Shown: positions 19,255-27,830 of the stretch, piece by piece
Layout: the number at the start of each line of letters is the position of its first letter
How positions within the stretch are numbered: the first letter of the stretch is position 1
Assembly (NCBI GenBank): GCA_031256995.1
Contig: JAIRPL010000042.1
Coordinates: 1 to 45,353 of the forward strand
From: Puniceicoccales bacterium
GTDB taxonomy: Bacteria; Verrucomicrobiota; Verrucomicrobiia; Opitutales; UBA953
Reading direction: 5' to 3'
DNA length: 45,353 nt
Position numbers and translations under genes: made by a program
The notes under the pieces: generated by a model
Databases searched by the model: none
What the model saw: the letters and a program-made list of their open reading frames with translations, nothing else
What the model was told of the DNA's origin: nothing

Positions 19255-19766
19255 GGACCCGCCCGGAGGTGGCCTTTTGCCGGCGGCGGCAGAGACGCGG
19301 TGGACCGTTTCCCTCCGTGCCGGCACAAAAGGCGGAGACCTCCCGCCTGCTTGCGCGAATTTGCGCGCGGGTTCCTGTGAGTCGTTGCGCCCGCATCAGC
19401 CGGATCGCTTTCCATTCAATCCGTGAAAACGAACACACGCACCACGCGCGCCGGACACCGACAAATGCGGGCCGCGCTGCGCTGTTTCACCCCGCCATTG
19501 TCTGGCCGGCAATCCGCACGGCACGCGCGTGGGGACGCGGTGTTTGCTCCCGCGCTTGGGGATTCCGCAAGCACCGCGACGCCGTGCCGGACGGGCAGTC
19601 ACAGGCTGGAGCCGAAAATCCCTTTTGCGGGATCCACCGCAGATCTCCGTGGATATCCGACGACTGCCATCCGTGATGCAGTTTGTCATTTTCGCGCCAC
19701 GTTAATTCGTGAAAACAGGGCATAGTTTGCTCTAACTTGCACCATCCGAACACTCACGTTTCCAAA
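19255..19766. other. Intergenic region between hmuU and cas10
   Basis: No gene is supported in these 512 bp: the open frames have skewed composition and no family resemblance. The segment 19637-19681 resembles a degenerate copy of a CCGTGGAT/ATCCGTG intergenic repeat and contains a 20-base motif (19645-19664) that recurs at 22982, 27360 and 33401. The last 70 bp before cas10 are AT-richer and probably carry its promoter, but no clear -35/-10 pair stands out. Confidence 0.45.
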
Positions 19767-21569
19767 ATGACCGCCCCCGTTCCCGCCTTCGATTCCAACG
19801 CTGGTTCCTCTGCCCGCGCCCTCCTGCGCTTCCAAATCGGCCCCGTGCAGGACTTCATCGCCGCCGCGCGTTCCACCCGCGACCTCTGGTCCGGGTCCTA
19901 CCTGCTCTCCTGGCTCGTGGCACACGGCGTCAAGGCCGCCATTGATGACAAGGCCGAGGTCGTCTTTCCCGCATGTGACGGTGAGCCAAAACAACCGTTG
20001 CTTGAATTGCTCAAGTCGAAGGCAAAAGAGGAAAACGCCGTGAAGCCCGATGCCGGCGCCCTGCTCGTCCCGAATTTCGCGAACGTCTTCGTTCTTAAAA
20101 TCACGGAGAAGACAAACGGCAACGCCGCCGATGTCGCCCGCAAGGTCGAAAACACCATTCGCGACGAGTGGACGAAAATCGCCGGCGCGGTTTGGTCGTA
20201 TTGTGAGGAAAACAGGTTGAACGCCGACGCCGCCGTCAGGGAACGCTTCGAGAAGCAGGTCGAGAAATTCCTCTCAATCGCGTGGGCGGCGACACCGAAC
20301 GAAGGCGGCGAGGAGGCATGGCGGGAAAACTACAAGCGCAACGGCAGGGTTCTCGACGCCGTCCGCCAGACGCGCGACTTTGCCGCCAACTCCGCCGCCG
20401 GCTGGCACGCCAATCTCGGCGCGCAATTCGGCAACGCCGCCGGCGCCGCCTTCCTCAACGAAAAGGACTCGCTCACCGGCGCCCTCGAAGCCGTCGCCGA
20501 CGGCAAAATCTGGCACCCTCGCGCCCCCGAGCGCGACGGCGTCAAAAACCGTCTCGATGACGACCTGCTCTTCTCCGCGCCGACACTCATCAAGCGCTTC
20601 TGGGACCTGGCGTATCTCAAGCGCGAACACAGCATCTCCTTCGAAAAAGTTGCCAACACCTGCGGCATTGCAAACCACGAACCCTGCAATGACGAGGTGC
20701 GGGCCAACGCCGACGCGCCCAAGTATTTTGCCGTCCTGAAATTCGACGGCGACAGCGTCGGTCAATGGGTCTCCGGCGAGAAGACCGACAACGCCTGCGA
20801 AAAATTCCACACCGGGTTCAGCGCCGCGCTCAGCAAGTTCGCGTTGGAAGAAGTGCCACCAATTGTCAAAGAACACGACGGTTTCCTCATCTACGCTGGC
20901 GGCGACGACGTTCTCGCGCTCCTTCCCGCCGACACCGCCTTGGACTGCGCCACCAAACTCCGCGACGCCTACCGCGAGGCACTCGACGAATTTAAGGACA
21001 AAGAAACCGGCGCGCCCCCCGACGGCTCCGTTGGCATCGCAATCGCGCACTTCAAGGCGCCGTTGCAGGACGTTGTCCACGCCGCCTCCGACGCCGAAAA
21101 ACGAAAAGGCAAACTCAACCGATCCGCCGTCAACGTCACCCTCATCAAGCGCTCCGGCGGGATTACCCTTTGGGACAACAAATGGGATTTTGCCGCCATT
21201 CCGCTTTGCGACGCGCTCGCCAAGGCGATGTCCGACGACGACGCCTCCGCCAAACTCCCGCACCGCATCATCACCCTGCTCGCCCCCTACCTCGACAAGT
21301 CCACGCCGCTCGTGAAATCCACAAGCGCCACCGATTTTGATGTCGTCAAAGTCGTCGAAAAGGAAATCGCCCACGCCCTTTCCCGCCAAGTCAGCGACAG
21401 GAAAACCCGCGAGGGGCTCACCACGCTTTTCGCCGGTTACCTGAGCGAACTTCACGCATACGCGAGTGGCACGGATTTCATCCTCAACAAACTCATCGGG
21501 CTTTGCACCGCCGCCGCCTTCGCCAAGCGCACAAAGCGCGAGGAAAAATCTCAAAAATCCAACCCTTGA
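19767..21569 (+). CDS. cas10: Cas10/Cmr2, type III-B signal-producing subunit without HD domain
   Basis: A 600-residue large subunit of the type III-B (Cmr) complex. The N-terminus LLRFQIGPVQDFIAAARSTR followed by DLWSGSYLLSWLVAHG is diagnostic of Cmr2. The palm domain carries an intact G378-G379-D380-D381 in YAGGDDVLALLP and a preceding LKFDGDSVGQWVSGE strand, so it should convert ATP to cyclic oligoadenylate (cOA) when target RNA is bound. Full-length Cmr2 proteins with an N-terminal HD nuclease are usually longer; here the sequence starts directly at the first cyclase-like domain, so DNA cleavage by Cas10 is not expected. The start at 19767 (MTAPVPAF) precedes the conserved block. It heads a tight plus-strand operon and sits 7 bp from cmr3. 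Confidence 0.93.
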   Translation: MTAPVPAFDSNAGSSARALLRFQIGPVQDFIAAARSTRDLWSGSYLLSWLVAHGVKAAIDDKAEVVFPACDGEPKQPLLELLKSKAKEENAVKPDAGALLVPNFANVFVLKITEKTNGNAADVARKVENTIRDEWTKIAGAVWSYCEENRLNADAAVRERFEKQVEKFLSIAWAATPNEGGEEAWRENYKRNGRVLDAVRQTRDFAANSAAGWHANLGAQFGNAAGAAFLNEKDSLTGALEAVADGKIWHPRAPERDGVKNRLDDDLLFSAPTLIKRFWDLAYLKREHSISFEKVANTCGIANHEPCNDEVRANADAPKYFAVLKFDGDSVGQWVSGEKTDNACEKFHTGFSAALSKFALEEVPPIVKEHDGFLIYAGGDDVLALLPADTALDCATKLRDAYREALDEFKDKETGAPPDGSVGIAIAHFKAPLQDVVHAASDAEKRKGKLNRSAVNVTLIKRSGGITLWDNKWDFAAIPLCDALAKAMSDDDASAKLPHRIITLLAPYLDKSTPLVKSTSATDFDVVKVVEKEIAHALSRQVSDRKTREGLTTLFAGYLSELHAYASGTDFILNKLIGLCTAAAFAKRTKREEKSQKSNP

Positions 21570-21576
21570 TTTTGCC

Positions 21577-22965
21577 ATGTCCACCCTCCTCCTCACGCCC
21601 ACCGACACGCTTTATTTCAAGGACGGACGCCCGATGTCCGGCGCGCTTGCCGGTCACACCGCCGCCTGGCCCGCGCCGCACGTCGTCAACGCCGCCCTCC
21701 ACGCCGCCCTCCACCGCGCCGGTGTCGCCTCGCACGCGCATCACTCCGGCAATTACCGCACTCGCGATTATTCCAATGACAGCGCTCGTGACCAAAAATA
21801 TGGCTCGCTGAAAACCGCCGGGCCGTTTCCTGTCTCTCCGGACGGCAGCTGGCATTTTCCAACGCCGGCGGATCTGGCGGTGGAGGATGAAAAAAGTGGC
21901 GCTCCTAAAAACGCCATTGTCGCCTGCGAAATCGCCAAGGTCGAACGTGGCACTTCCTCGCTCCCAGAGCCACTCACGCACGCGCCAACGTCAACTTTGC
22001 CGCCCTCAAAAGAGGGCAGGCCGCCCGAATGGCTAAGCGGAAAATCCTTCAAGGATTATCTTGAGGGAAAAGAAATTCCGTTATCCGAAAATTTTCTCAA
22101 GGAAGACCAGATTTCTGACATTGAGGCCCGCATCGGCATCGGCATTGATGCCGCCACCGGCTCGCAGGACGGCGAACAATTTTATTCCGCGCAAACCCTC
22201 CGCCTCCGCGACAAGTGGCACTTGGGCGTCGTCGCCGAAGCCGAGGACAAGGACGCCGGCGACTTGATGGAAAAACTCCTTGCGGCCGAAAACCACATCG
22301 TCATCGGCGGGCAGCAACGCCTGTGCTCGGTGGAACGCATGCCGGAAGGCGCGTCCCGCCCCCTTTGCAAACTCCCGCACGGCCTTTCCGCCCACGCCGA
22401 CTTCTTCGTGGAAATTGACGATGGGTTCGCCCACGAGAAATACGCCAAATGGCGCGTCAAATGGGTGCTCCTCACGCCCGCGATTTTCCCTGAACTCAAA
22501 AATCACAAGGGCGGCTGGCTGCCCAACTGGATTGACGAAAAAACGGGCGCCGTCCGCCTCAAAGCCGGCGACACTGAACGCCGTCCGGGAGAACCTCGCG
22601 ACGTCTGGCGCGAACGCGTCAAGAATCTGCCCGAAATCGGCGCCCTCCCCGCCGGCAATCCCGGCGCGCCGCCCGCCGCCCGCCTCGTCGCCGCCATCAT
22701 CGGCAAGCCGCAAGTCGTCACCGGTTGGGCCTTGGGCGACGCCACCGGTGGCGGCACCAAAACCACCGGAGCCAAACCCGCGCAATTTGCCGTCCCCGCA
22801 GGCAGCATCTACTATTTCACCTGCGACACCGCCGAAGCCGCCGGACAACTCGCCGCCGCCCTCAACTGGCACGGGAAAGACCCCGGCGGCGCGAAAATTC
22901 TCAACCGCCGCTCCACCCTCCTCGGCGAAAAAGGCTACGGCCTGGGCGTCTGCGGAACCTGGTAA
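21577..22965 (+). CDS. cmr3: Cmr3, Cas5-like subunit of the Cmr complex
   Basis: A 462-residue RAMP protein that caps the 5' handle end of the crRNA in the Cmr complex. The family start LTPTDTLYFKDGRPMSGALA corresponds to the usual PLDxLFFRDGRPF motif, and a Gly-rich C-terminal loop (LLGEKGYGLGVCGTW) is present. It is longer than typical Cmr3 (about 320-400 residues), with added loops such as residues 105-160. The ATG at 21577 lies 7 bp after the cas10 stop. The last codons are followed by 112 bp that include a recurring intergenic motif before cmr4. Confidence 0.9.
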   Translation: MSTLLLTPTDTLYFKDGRPMSGALAGHTAAWPAPHVVNAALHAALHRAGVASHAHHSGNYRTRDYSNDSARDQKYGSLKTAGPFPVSPDGSWHFPTPADLAVEDEKSGAPKNAIVACEIAKVERGTSSLPEPLTHAPTSTLPPSKEGRPPEWLSGKSFKDYLEGKEIPLSENFLKEDQISDIEARIGIGIDAATGSQDGEQFYSAQTLRLRDKWHLGVVAEAEDKDAGDLMEKLLAAENHIVIGGQQRLCSVERMPEGASRPLCKLPHGLSAHADFFVEIDDGFAHEKYAKWRVKWVLLTPAIFPELKNHKGGWLPNWIDEKTGAVRLKAGDTERRPGEPRDVWRERVKNLPEIGALPAGNPGAPPAARLVAAIIGKPQVVTGWALGDATGGGTKTTGAKPAQFAVPAGSIYYFTCDTAEAAGQLAAALNWHGKDPGGAKILNRRSTLLGEKGYGLGVCGTW

Positions 22966-23077
22966 CCACACGCCGTCTGACCTCCACGGACATCCGCACA
23001 CTCGAAAAACGCGCAACCATCCTCAACACATCCAGCCGTCCACCACACTCATGCTCACCAACAACCATCCATCAACC

Positions 23078-23965
23078 ATGCAAACACGCATCCTCCACAT
23101 ATTCACCCGCACGCCGCTGCACGTCGGCGCCGGCAGCAGCGTCGGCGCGATTGACCAGCCCGTCATCCGCGAACGCCACACCGGCTTCCCCATCATCCCC
23201 GGCAGCGCCATCAAGGGTGTGCTCCGCGATTACGTCGCACGCCGCGCCGCCACCGGCACCGACGGCCTCGACGCCACCGGCGTTGACAAACTCTTCGGCA
23301 CCGGCGCCGAAAAGGAAACCGCCTTCGCCGCCGGCGAAATCGGCTTCGGCGAAGCCCGCCTGCTCGCCTTCCCGCTCCGCAGCGCGAAAGGTTCCTTCGC
23401 TCTCGCCACCTGTCCGCTCGCCCTCGCCCGCCACGCTCGCGACGCCGGCCTCAACGCCGCCGATTTCCCCGTCCCCGCCGTCGCCGACGGCCAGGCCATC
23501 GCTGGTGCCGCCATCACGCTCGCCGGCGGCAAGGTCGCGCTCGAGGAATACATCTTCAACGCCGTTGCCGACGCCGAGGCCGCCAAAAAAGCCCTCGCCG
23601 CTTGGTCGGAAAAACTCGCCGGGCTGCTCGACGACGCCGTCTTGCGCGAGGCCAGAACCCGCCTCGTCATTCTCTCCGATGGCGACTTCTCCCACTTCGC
23701 CGTCAACGCCTGCACCGTCTCGCAGCACGTCCGCATTGACAACGAAACCGGCACCGTCGCCGACGGTGCGTTGTTCAACACCGAGACCGTCCCCAGCGAA
23801 ACGCTCTTCTACGCCCCGCTGCATGACCTCCGCCGCGCCAGCGCCGGTGAGGATTCCGCCGCCGCCCGCAAGGCCTTCAACGACCACTTCACCGCCGAGC
23901 GCCTCCTGCAATTCGGCGGCGATGGCACCACCGGCCTCGGCTTCGCCACCGTCAAACTCGCCTGA
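23078..23965 (+). CDS. cmr4: Cmr4, Cas7-like backbone and RNA-cleaving subunit
   Basis: A 295-residue Cas7 RAMP. Several copies coat the crRNA and cut the target RNA at 6-nt steps. The N-terminus ILHIFTRTPLHVGAGSSVGA ends at Asp26, which is at the same position as catalytic Asp26 of Pyrococcus furiosus Cmr4, so target-RNA cleavage should be intact. PIIPGSAIKGVLRDYV is the conserved RAMP helix, and the C-terminal LLQFGGDGTTGLGFATVKL is the Gly-rich loop. The ATG at 23078 gives this numbering; an in-frame ATG 27 bp upstream is an alternative. Confidence 0.93.
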   Translation: MQTRILHIFTRTPLHVGAGSSVGAIDQPVIRERHTGFPIIPGSAIKGVLRDYVARRAATGTDGLDATGVDKLFGTGAEKETAFAAGEIGFGEARLLAFPLRSAKGSFALATCPLALARHARDAGLNAADFPVPAVADGQAIAGAAITLAGGKVALEEYIFNAVADAEAAKKALAAWSEKLAGLLDDAVLREARTRLVILSDGDFSHFAVNACTVSQHVRIDNETGTVADGALFNTETVPSETLFYAPLHDLRRASAGEDSAAARKAFNDHFTAERLLQFGGDGTTGLGFATVKLA

Positions 23966-24007
23966 ATCCCACCCGCCAGCCACCCACCACGCACACCTTC
24001 CTCCGCC

Positions 24008-24370
24008 ATGAAAAACCGCGAACAAATCCGTGCGAAAAACGCCCTCGCCGCCGCCGAACAAAAAATCGCCGGGGCCAACGGCGGCGAGGTCATCAAAAAA
24101 ATCCCGCCCCACATCCTCAACAACGGCCTCCTCGCCATCGGGGCCTACGCCTTCGACGAAAAGACCGGCTACAAAGGAGCCATTGACGCGCTCGCCCGCC
24201 ACCTCGCCGACAAGGAAATCGGACTCTTGCCGACACCCAAATACTCCGCCGACACCGCCGGTTTGATGAAATATCTCTCCTCCGAAGCCGACTCCAACGC
24301 CCTCAAACTTTGCACCGCCGAAGCCCTCGCGTGGCTCAACTACGCCCGCCGCTTCATCAAAAAATCCTGA
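24008..24370 (+). CDS. cmr5: Cmr5, small (Cas11-like) subunit
   Basis: A 120-residue all-helical protein matching Cmr5 in size, operon position and sequence (LNNGLLAIGAYAFDEK, followed by a helix ending in ALAWLNYARRFIKK). In the complex Cmr5 lines the inner groove that guides target RNA along the backbone. It lies 42 bp after cmr4 and 7 bp before cmr6. Confidence 0.88.
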   Translation: MKNREQIRAKNALAAAEQKIAGANGGEVIKKIPPHILNNGLLAIGAYAFDEKTGYKGAIDALARHLADKEIGLLPTPKYSADTAGLMKYLSSEADSNALKLCTAEALAWLNYARRFIKKS

Positions 24371-24377
24371 CCCCGCC

Positions 24378-25862
24378 ATGAGCCAAATCCCAATCACGCG
24401 CGACTACGCCGCCGCCGTCGGCGAATGGTGCGAGCGAGTCGAAAACCGCTCGCTCCTGCACGAGAAACTCGCCTTCCCTAAAAATTGGGGCGACGCCGTG
24501 AAGGAAAATCAGGCGTCGAACTGGTCGCTTATGCGCATCGCCAGCAACGGCGGAAAATTGCTCAACCAAGCCGCGCAACGACTCGAAAACCCCGGCCCCA
24601 ACGTTTTTCCCGAGAAGGCCGATAACATGCGCGCCGCCGCCAAGGTTTGCTCCGCGCTCGCCAACTCTCGCGTCGGCTCCGGCCTTGAACAAACACGCGT
24701 TGCCCATACGAACCGCTTTCTCGCATTGCTGCGCGAAAACTACGCCGCCGGAGGCGCTTCCTCCGCCCTGCGCCTTGTCTCCGCCCGTCTCGAAGGACGC
24801 CTCGCGCTCAACCTCGCCGACGGCCTCATTCAAAACGCCGGCATGTCCCTCGACCGCATTTTCGGCCTCCCGCTCATCCCCGGCAGCGCCATCAAAGGGG
24901 TCACCCGACACACCGCCCTTGAGGAGTTAAAAGCCGCCAACGCCGCCGGGGAGACCGCCAGCCTCGCCCGCAAACTCGAAACCTTCGCCCGCGTCTTTGG
25001 CACCGCCGACAACGACTATTCCCCGAAAAACGGCGAACTGCGCGATTTCGCCGCGTTGCTCGAAAAAACAAACCTGCCACGCGACGCAAAAGGCAAACCC
25101 GTCAAAGACCTCAAGGGCGCCATTGTCTTCATCCAGGCGACACCGACCAACACGGCGCAAATCGTCGTGGATTTGACCAACGTCCATTACCCCGATTTTT
25201 ACCAAGGCAGGGAACCTATCGCGAAAACCGAGAAGCCGATTCCCAACTACTTCCCCGCCGTCGAGCGCGGCGCCGAGTTTGCCTTCCCGCTCCTCTTCGC
25301 GCCGCCCGCCACCAACACCGCCGCTGACATCGGTGACACCCTCCTCGACGCCGCCGAACGCTGGCTGCGCCTCGCCCTCGAACAACGCGGCATCGGCGCC
25401 AAAACCGCCGCCGGCTACGGCTGGTTCACGCCAAAAACGAAAGCGGAAACCGATGCCGAACTCGAAGCCGCCCGACATGCAGAAGAAGAACGCAAAGCCG
25501 CTGAACGCGCCCGCATCGAGGGCGAAAAACGCGCCGCCGCTGAAGCCGCCGCTCGTGAAGCGGAGAAGAAAGCCGCCGCCGAAAAACGTCGCGCCAAAGA
25601 AAACTTCGACAATCTCCCTCCCGCCGGGCAACTCGACGCCATTGCCGATGACAACGGGCGATTCCGCCAGTTTATGGAGAAAAAATTTCCCACCCTGAAG
25701 CCCGAGGAACAAGCCGACATCGTCCGCTGGTTCGCCTCCGACGCCGGTGCCGCTCGCTGGAAGGAAATCAAGGACTACAAGGAGAAATCGAAGAAACCGT
25801 GGACAAGCATCTTCCAGCAACTCCACGCCGCCAAAAAAGCCGCCGGACTCAAACTCCCCTGA
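24378..25862 (+). CDS. cmr6: Cmr6, Cas7-like subunit with a long helical C-terminal extension
   Basis: The RAMP core spans about residues 1-350: LSARLEGRLALNLADG-like strand, GLPLIPGSAIKGVTRHTALE and the C-terminal Gly-rich loop GIGAKTAAGYGWF. Cmr6 normally ends there, capping the 3' side of the crRNA. This protein continues for about 144 residues: first a highly charged Ala/Glu/Lys/Arg helix (about 352-410, with HAEEERKAAERARIEGEKRA), then a small helical domain with ADIVRWFASDAGAARWKEIK and a Lys-rich tail. Total length is 494, well above the usual 250-340. The extension could contact RNA or an effector protein; no function is known to me. Confidence 0.88.
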   Translation: MSQIPITRDYAAAVGEWCERVENRSLLHEKLAFPKNWGDAVKENQASNWSLMRIASNGGKLLNQAAQRLENPGPNVFPEKADNMRAAAKVCSALANSRVGSGLEQTRVAHTNRFLALLRENYAAGGASSALRLVSARLEGRLALNLADGLIQNAGMSLDRIFGLPLIPGSAIKGVTRHTALEELKAANAAGETASLARKLETFARVFGTADNDYSPKNGELRDFAALLEKTNLPRDAKGKPVKDLKGAIVFIQATPTNTAQIVVDLTNVHYPDFYQGREPIAKTEKPIPNYFPAVERGAEFAFPLLFAPPATNTAADIGDTLLDAAERWLRLALEQRGIGAKTAAGYGWFTPKTKAETDAELEAARHAEEERKAAERARIEGEKRAAAEAAAREAEKKAAAEKRRAKENFDNLPPAGQLDAIADDNGRFRQFMEKKFPTLKPEEQADIVRWFASDAGAARWKEIKDYKEKSKKPWTSIFQQLHAAKKAAGLKLP

Positions 25863-25893
25863 CTGCCGCCACCCTCAACGAAAAACTCCCGTA

Positions 25894-26841
25894 ATGAACC
25901 GCGCCTTCAAAATCACCTTCATCACCCCCTGCTTTTGCCGCGGCGCTGACTGCTCCGAAACCGGCGAACCGGAAATCCGCCCGCCGTCCATTCGCGGGCA
26001 ACTCCACTGGTGGTTTCGCGCCACAGGCGGCATTCCCGCCGATGAAAACGTCATTTTTGGCAGCGTCCACGGCGGCCAGACCGCGTCACCGGTGGTTGTC
26101 CGCGTCCGCGCCCCGCTCACCCCGCAGACCGTTTCTGTCGCCACGCTGCCGCACAAGTCCGGCGGCCCCGCCGCGCCCAAAAAAGCCCTCGCCGCCGGCA
26201 GCTCCTTTGACCTGCTCATCTCCACACGCCTTGGCGGTTTGAAGCCGGAGTTGGAGAAAAAATTCAATCGCGCCCTCGAAGCGTGGCTGTTGATGGGCGC
26301 CCTCGGCCTCCGCGCCACCCGCGCCGGCGGGAATTTCATCTGGGAGGAAAGGAATGCGAGCGTCCCGCTTGCGAATACGGACAAGCAAGCTGTTTGCCCC
26401 ACATTCCCTTATCCCGCCACCCCAGCCACTTACGAGGACGCCATCGCCCGCGTCACCACCGGCACCACCCTCCGCGCCACCCTGTTAAACTCGGATTACA
26501 CCACCGCCGAAGCCGCCCGCCGCGACATCACCGACACGCTCTCCCACGCCGCCTTTGCCGCCCAAGGTTTTCCGCTCGGTGCCGTCAAACAGGGCGGAAA
26601 AGACACTTCCGGCGCCCCCATTCGCAAAACCTCCCCGCTCCGCTTCCGCGTCGTGAAATTCCCCGCCGCCACCATCCGTGGAAATACCGCCGCCGGTGCC
26701 ACCTTTCGCATCCTCGCCATTTGGGACGGACGTCAGCAAGTCACCGGCAACACCCAATACGACCTCTCCGCCGCCATTGAACAACTCGCCACTGCCAACA
26801 AACCCATTGGCGCTCTCCTCAGCCAACGCTCTCTTTTCTAA
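25894..26841 (+). CDS. cmr1: Cmr1, Cas7-like terminal subunit
   Basis: A 315-residue RAMP identified by the near-invariant Cmr1 segment PPSIRGQLHWWFRATGG (about residues 30-46) and by TRAGGNFIW and SPLRFRVVKF segments. Cmr1 sits at the 3' end of the crRNA and has been linked to control of cOA synthesis. In many Cmr operons cmr1 comes first; here it is last. The start at 25894 overlaps a TAATG context 31 bp after cmr6. The 103 bp that follow are AT-rich and may carry a weak promoter for the downstream genes. Confidence 0.9.
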   Translation: MNRAFKITFITPCFCRGADCSETGEPEIRPPSIRGQLHWWFRATGGIPADENVIFGSVHGGQTASPVVVRVRAPLTPQTVSVATLPHKSGGPAAPKKALAAGSSFDLLISTRLGGLKPELEKKFNRALEAWLLMGALGLRATRAGGNFIWEERNASVPLANTDKQAVCPTFPYPATPATYEDAIARVTTGTTLRATLLNSDYTTAEAARRDITDTLSHAAFAAQGFPLGAVKQGGKDTSGAPIRKTSPLRFRVVKFPAATIRGNTAAGATFRILAIWDGRQQVTGNTQYDLSAAIEQLATANKPIGALLSQRSLF

Positions 26842-26944
26842 ATATTTAAGCCTCTTTCCCTTCGAAACCAACACCTCGCCAAGAGACGGCCGGATTTGCT
26901 GTTTTAAGATTGAAACTTAAATTTGTCAGAAAAGTCCTTTCCCC

Positions 26945-27355
26945 ATGATTCGCCGCGCCCTGCAATCCGTCCTGCTCGCCCGCGCCGGCCGTCACAAAGC
27001 CGTCCTTCTCACCGGTCCGCGACAAAGCGGAAAAACGACACTGGCCCGGGCACCTTTCCCGAAAAACCCTATGTTTCGCTGGAAACCCCGGACATCCGCG
27101 GCACCGCCATCGCTGATCCGCGCGCCTTTCTCGCCCGTTTTCCCGACGGGGCGATCCTCGATGAAGCCCAGCGTGCCCGGAATTGTTTTCCTATCTCCAG
27201 CAGATACTGGACGAGTCCCCCGCCGTCGGGCGCTTCATCATCACCGGTTCCGAACGCCCCCGCCCTCGCTCCGGCTCATCCATGGCGGCGCGGATTCCTT
27301 TGATTTCAAAAACATCCGCGTCCGCCCCTGGTCGGCACCGCCCGAATCTGTTTGA
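26945..27355 (+). pseudogene. Remnant of a DUF4143-type AAA ATPase
   Basis: Three frames must be joined to read this gene. Frame one gives MIRRALQSVLLARAGRHKAV and the Walker A LLTGPRQSGKTTLARA. Frame two continues from about 27052 with EKPYVSLETPDIRGTAIADP and the Walker B ILDEAQR. Frame three continues from about 27183 with ELFSYLQQILDESPAVGRF and IITGSE. After that most of the protein is missing, and frame one resumes with the family's C-terminal end IHGGADSFDFKNIRVRPWS. So there are two frameshifts and one large internal deletion. Intact relatives (about 380-400 residues) are widespread single-gene ATPases of unknown role. It is a decayed insertion between cmr1 and the effector genes. Confidence 0.75.
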
Positions 27356-27437
27356 GGACCCCCGCGGATGTCCGACGACTTTTCAAAAATGAAAAACCCG
27401 TTTCTGCTACCCCCGCTTTTTCATCAACAAACTTGCC

Positions 27438-27803
27438 ATGCCCCTCCTCGTCGGCAACACCCTGCCTGTCACCTTGATCCGCACCCCGGTGACTATGACC
27501 CCCGTCACGCTCGACGCGGCGCGCGAACTCCTGCACCACGCCGACCGGGCACTCTCCTTCTGGGGCCACGCCAACACGCTGAGGCTCGCATCCCGTCTGC
27601 TCGACTACAACCTCAAGCCCGCGACTGCCCGCCCGGCGCTCATCCTCGACAATAAGGGCCACCCCGGACTCGACGGCTGCCACACCAACACCGTTCTCGT
27701 TCTCTCTCCCGATTACGCGCCCGGTTACCGCCCCGCCATCGGTTGCGAACCCGGCGGGAAGGACATCCTCGGCTGGCAGTGCCTGCTGGTCACCTTTGAA
27801 TAA
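27438..27803 (+). CDS. DUF1874/Crn2-like ring-nuclease candidate
   Basis: A 121-residue protein whose layout matches the DUF1874 fold of AcrIII-1/Crn2 enzymes, which cleave cyclic tetra-adenylate and switch off type III effectors. Visible features in order are an N-terminal strand ending in LLVGNTL, a TLDAARELL helix, and SFWGHANTLRLASRLLDYNL. The last segment aligns with the family's S-x-x-GH-x-x-T-x-x-L helix, and its H44 would be the catalytic histidine (His47 in SIRV1 gp29). A C-terminal strand region (TNTVLVLSPDYAPGYRPAIG) follows. The similarity is by pattern, not strong identity. Position between the cmr genes and three CARF effectors fits a ring nuclease. It could instead be an unrelated small protein. 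Confidence 0.55.
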   Translation: MPLLVGNTLPVTLIRTPVTMTPVTLDAARELLHHADRALSFWGHANTLRLASRLLDYNLKPATARPALILDNKGHPGLDGCHTNTVLVLSPDYAPGYRPAIGCEPGGKDILGWQCLLVTFE

Positions 27804-27830
27804 AATTTCCACTCCGAAACCCACTCCGAA

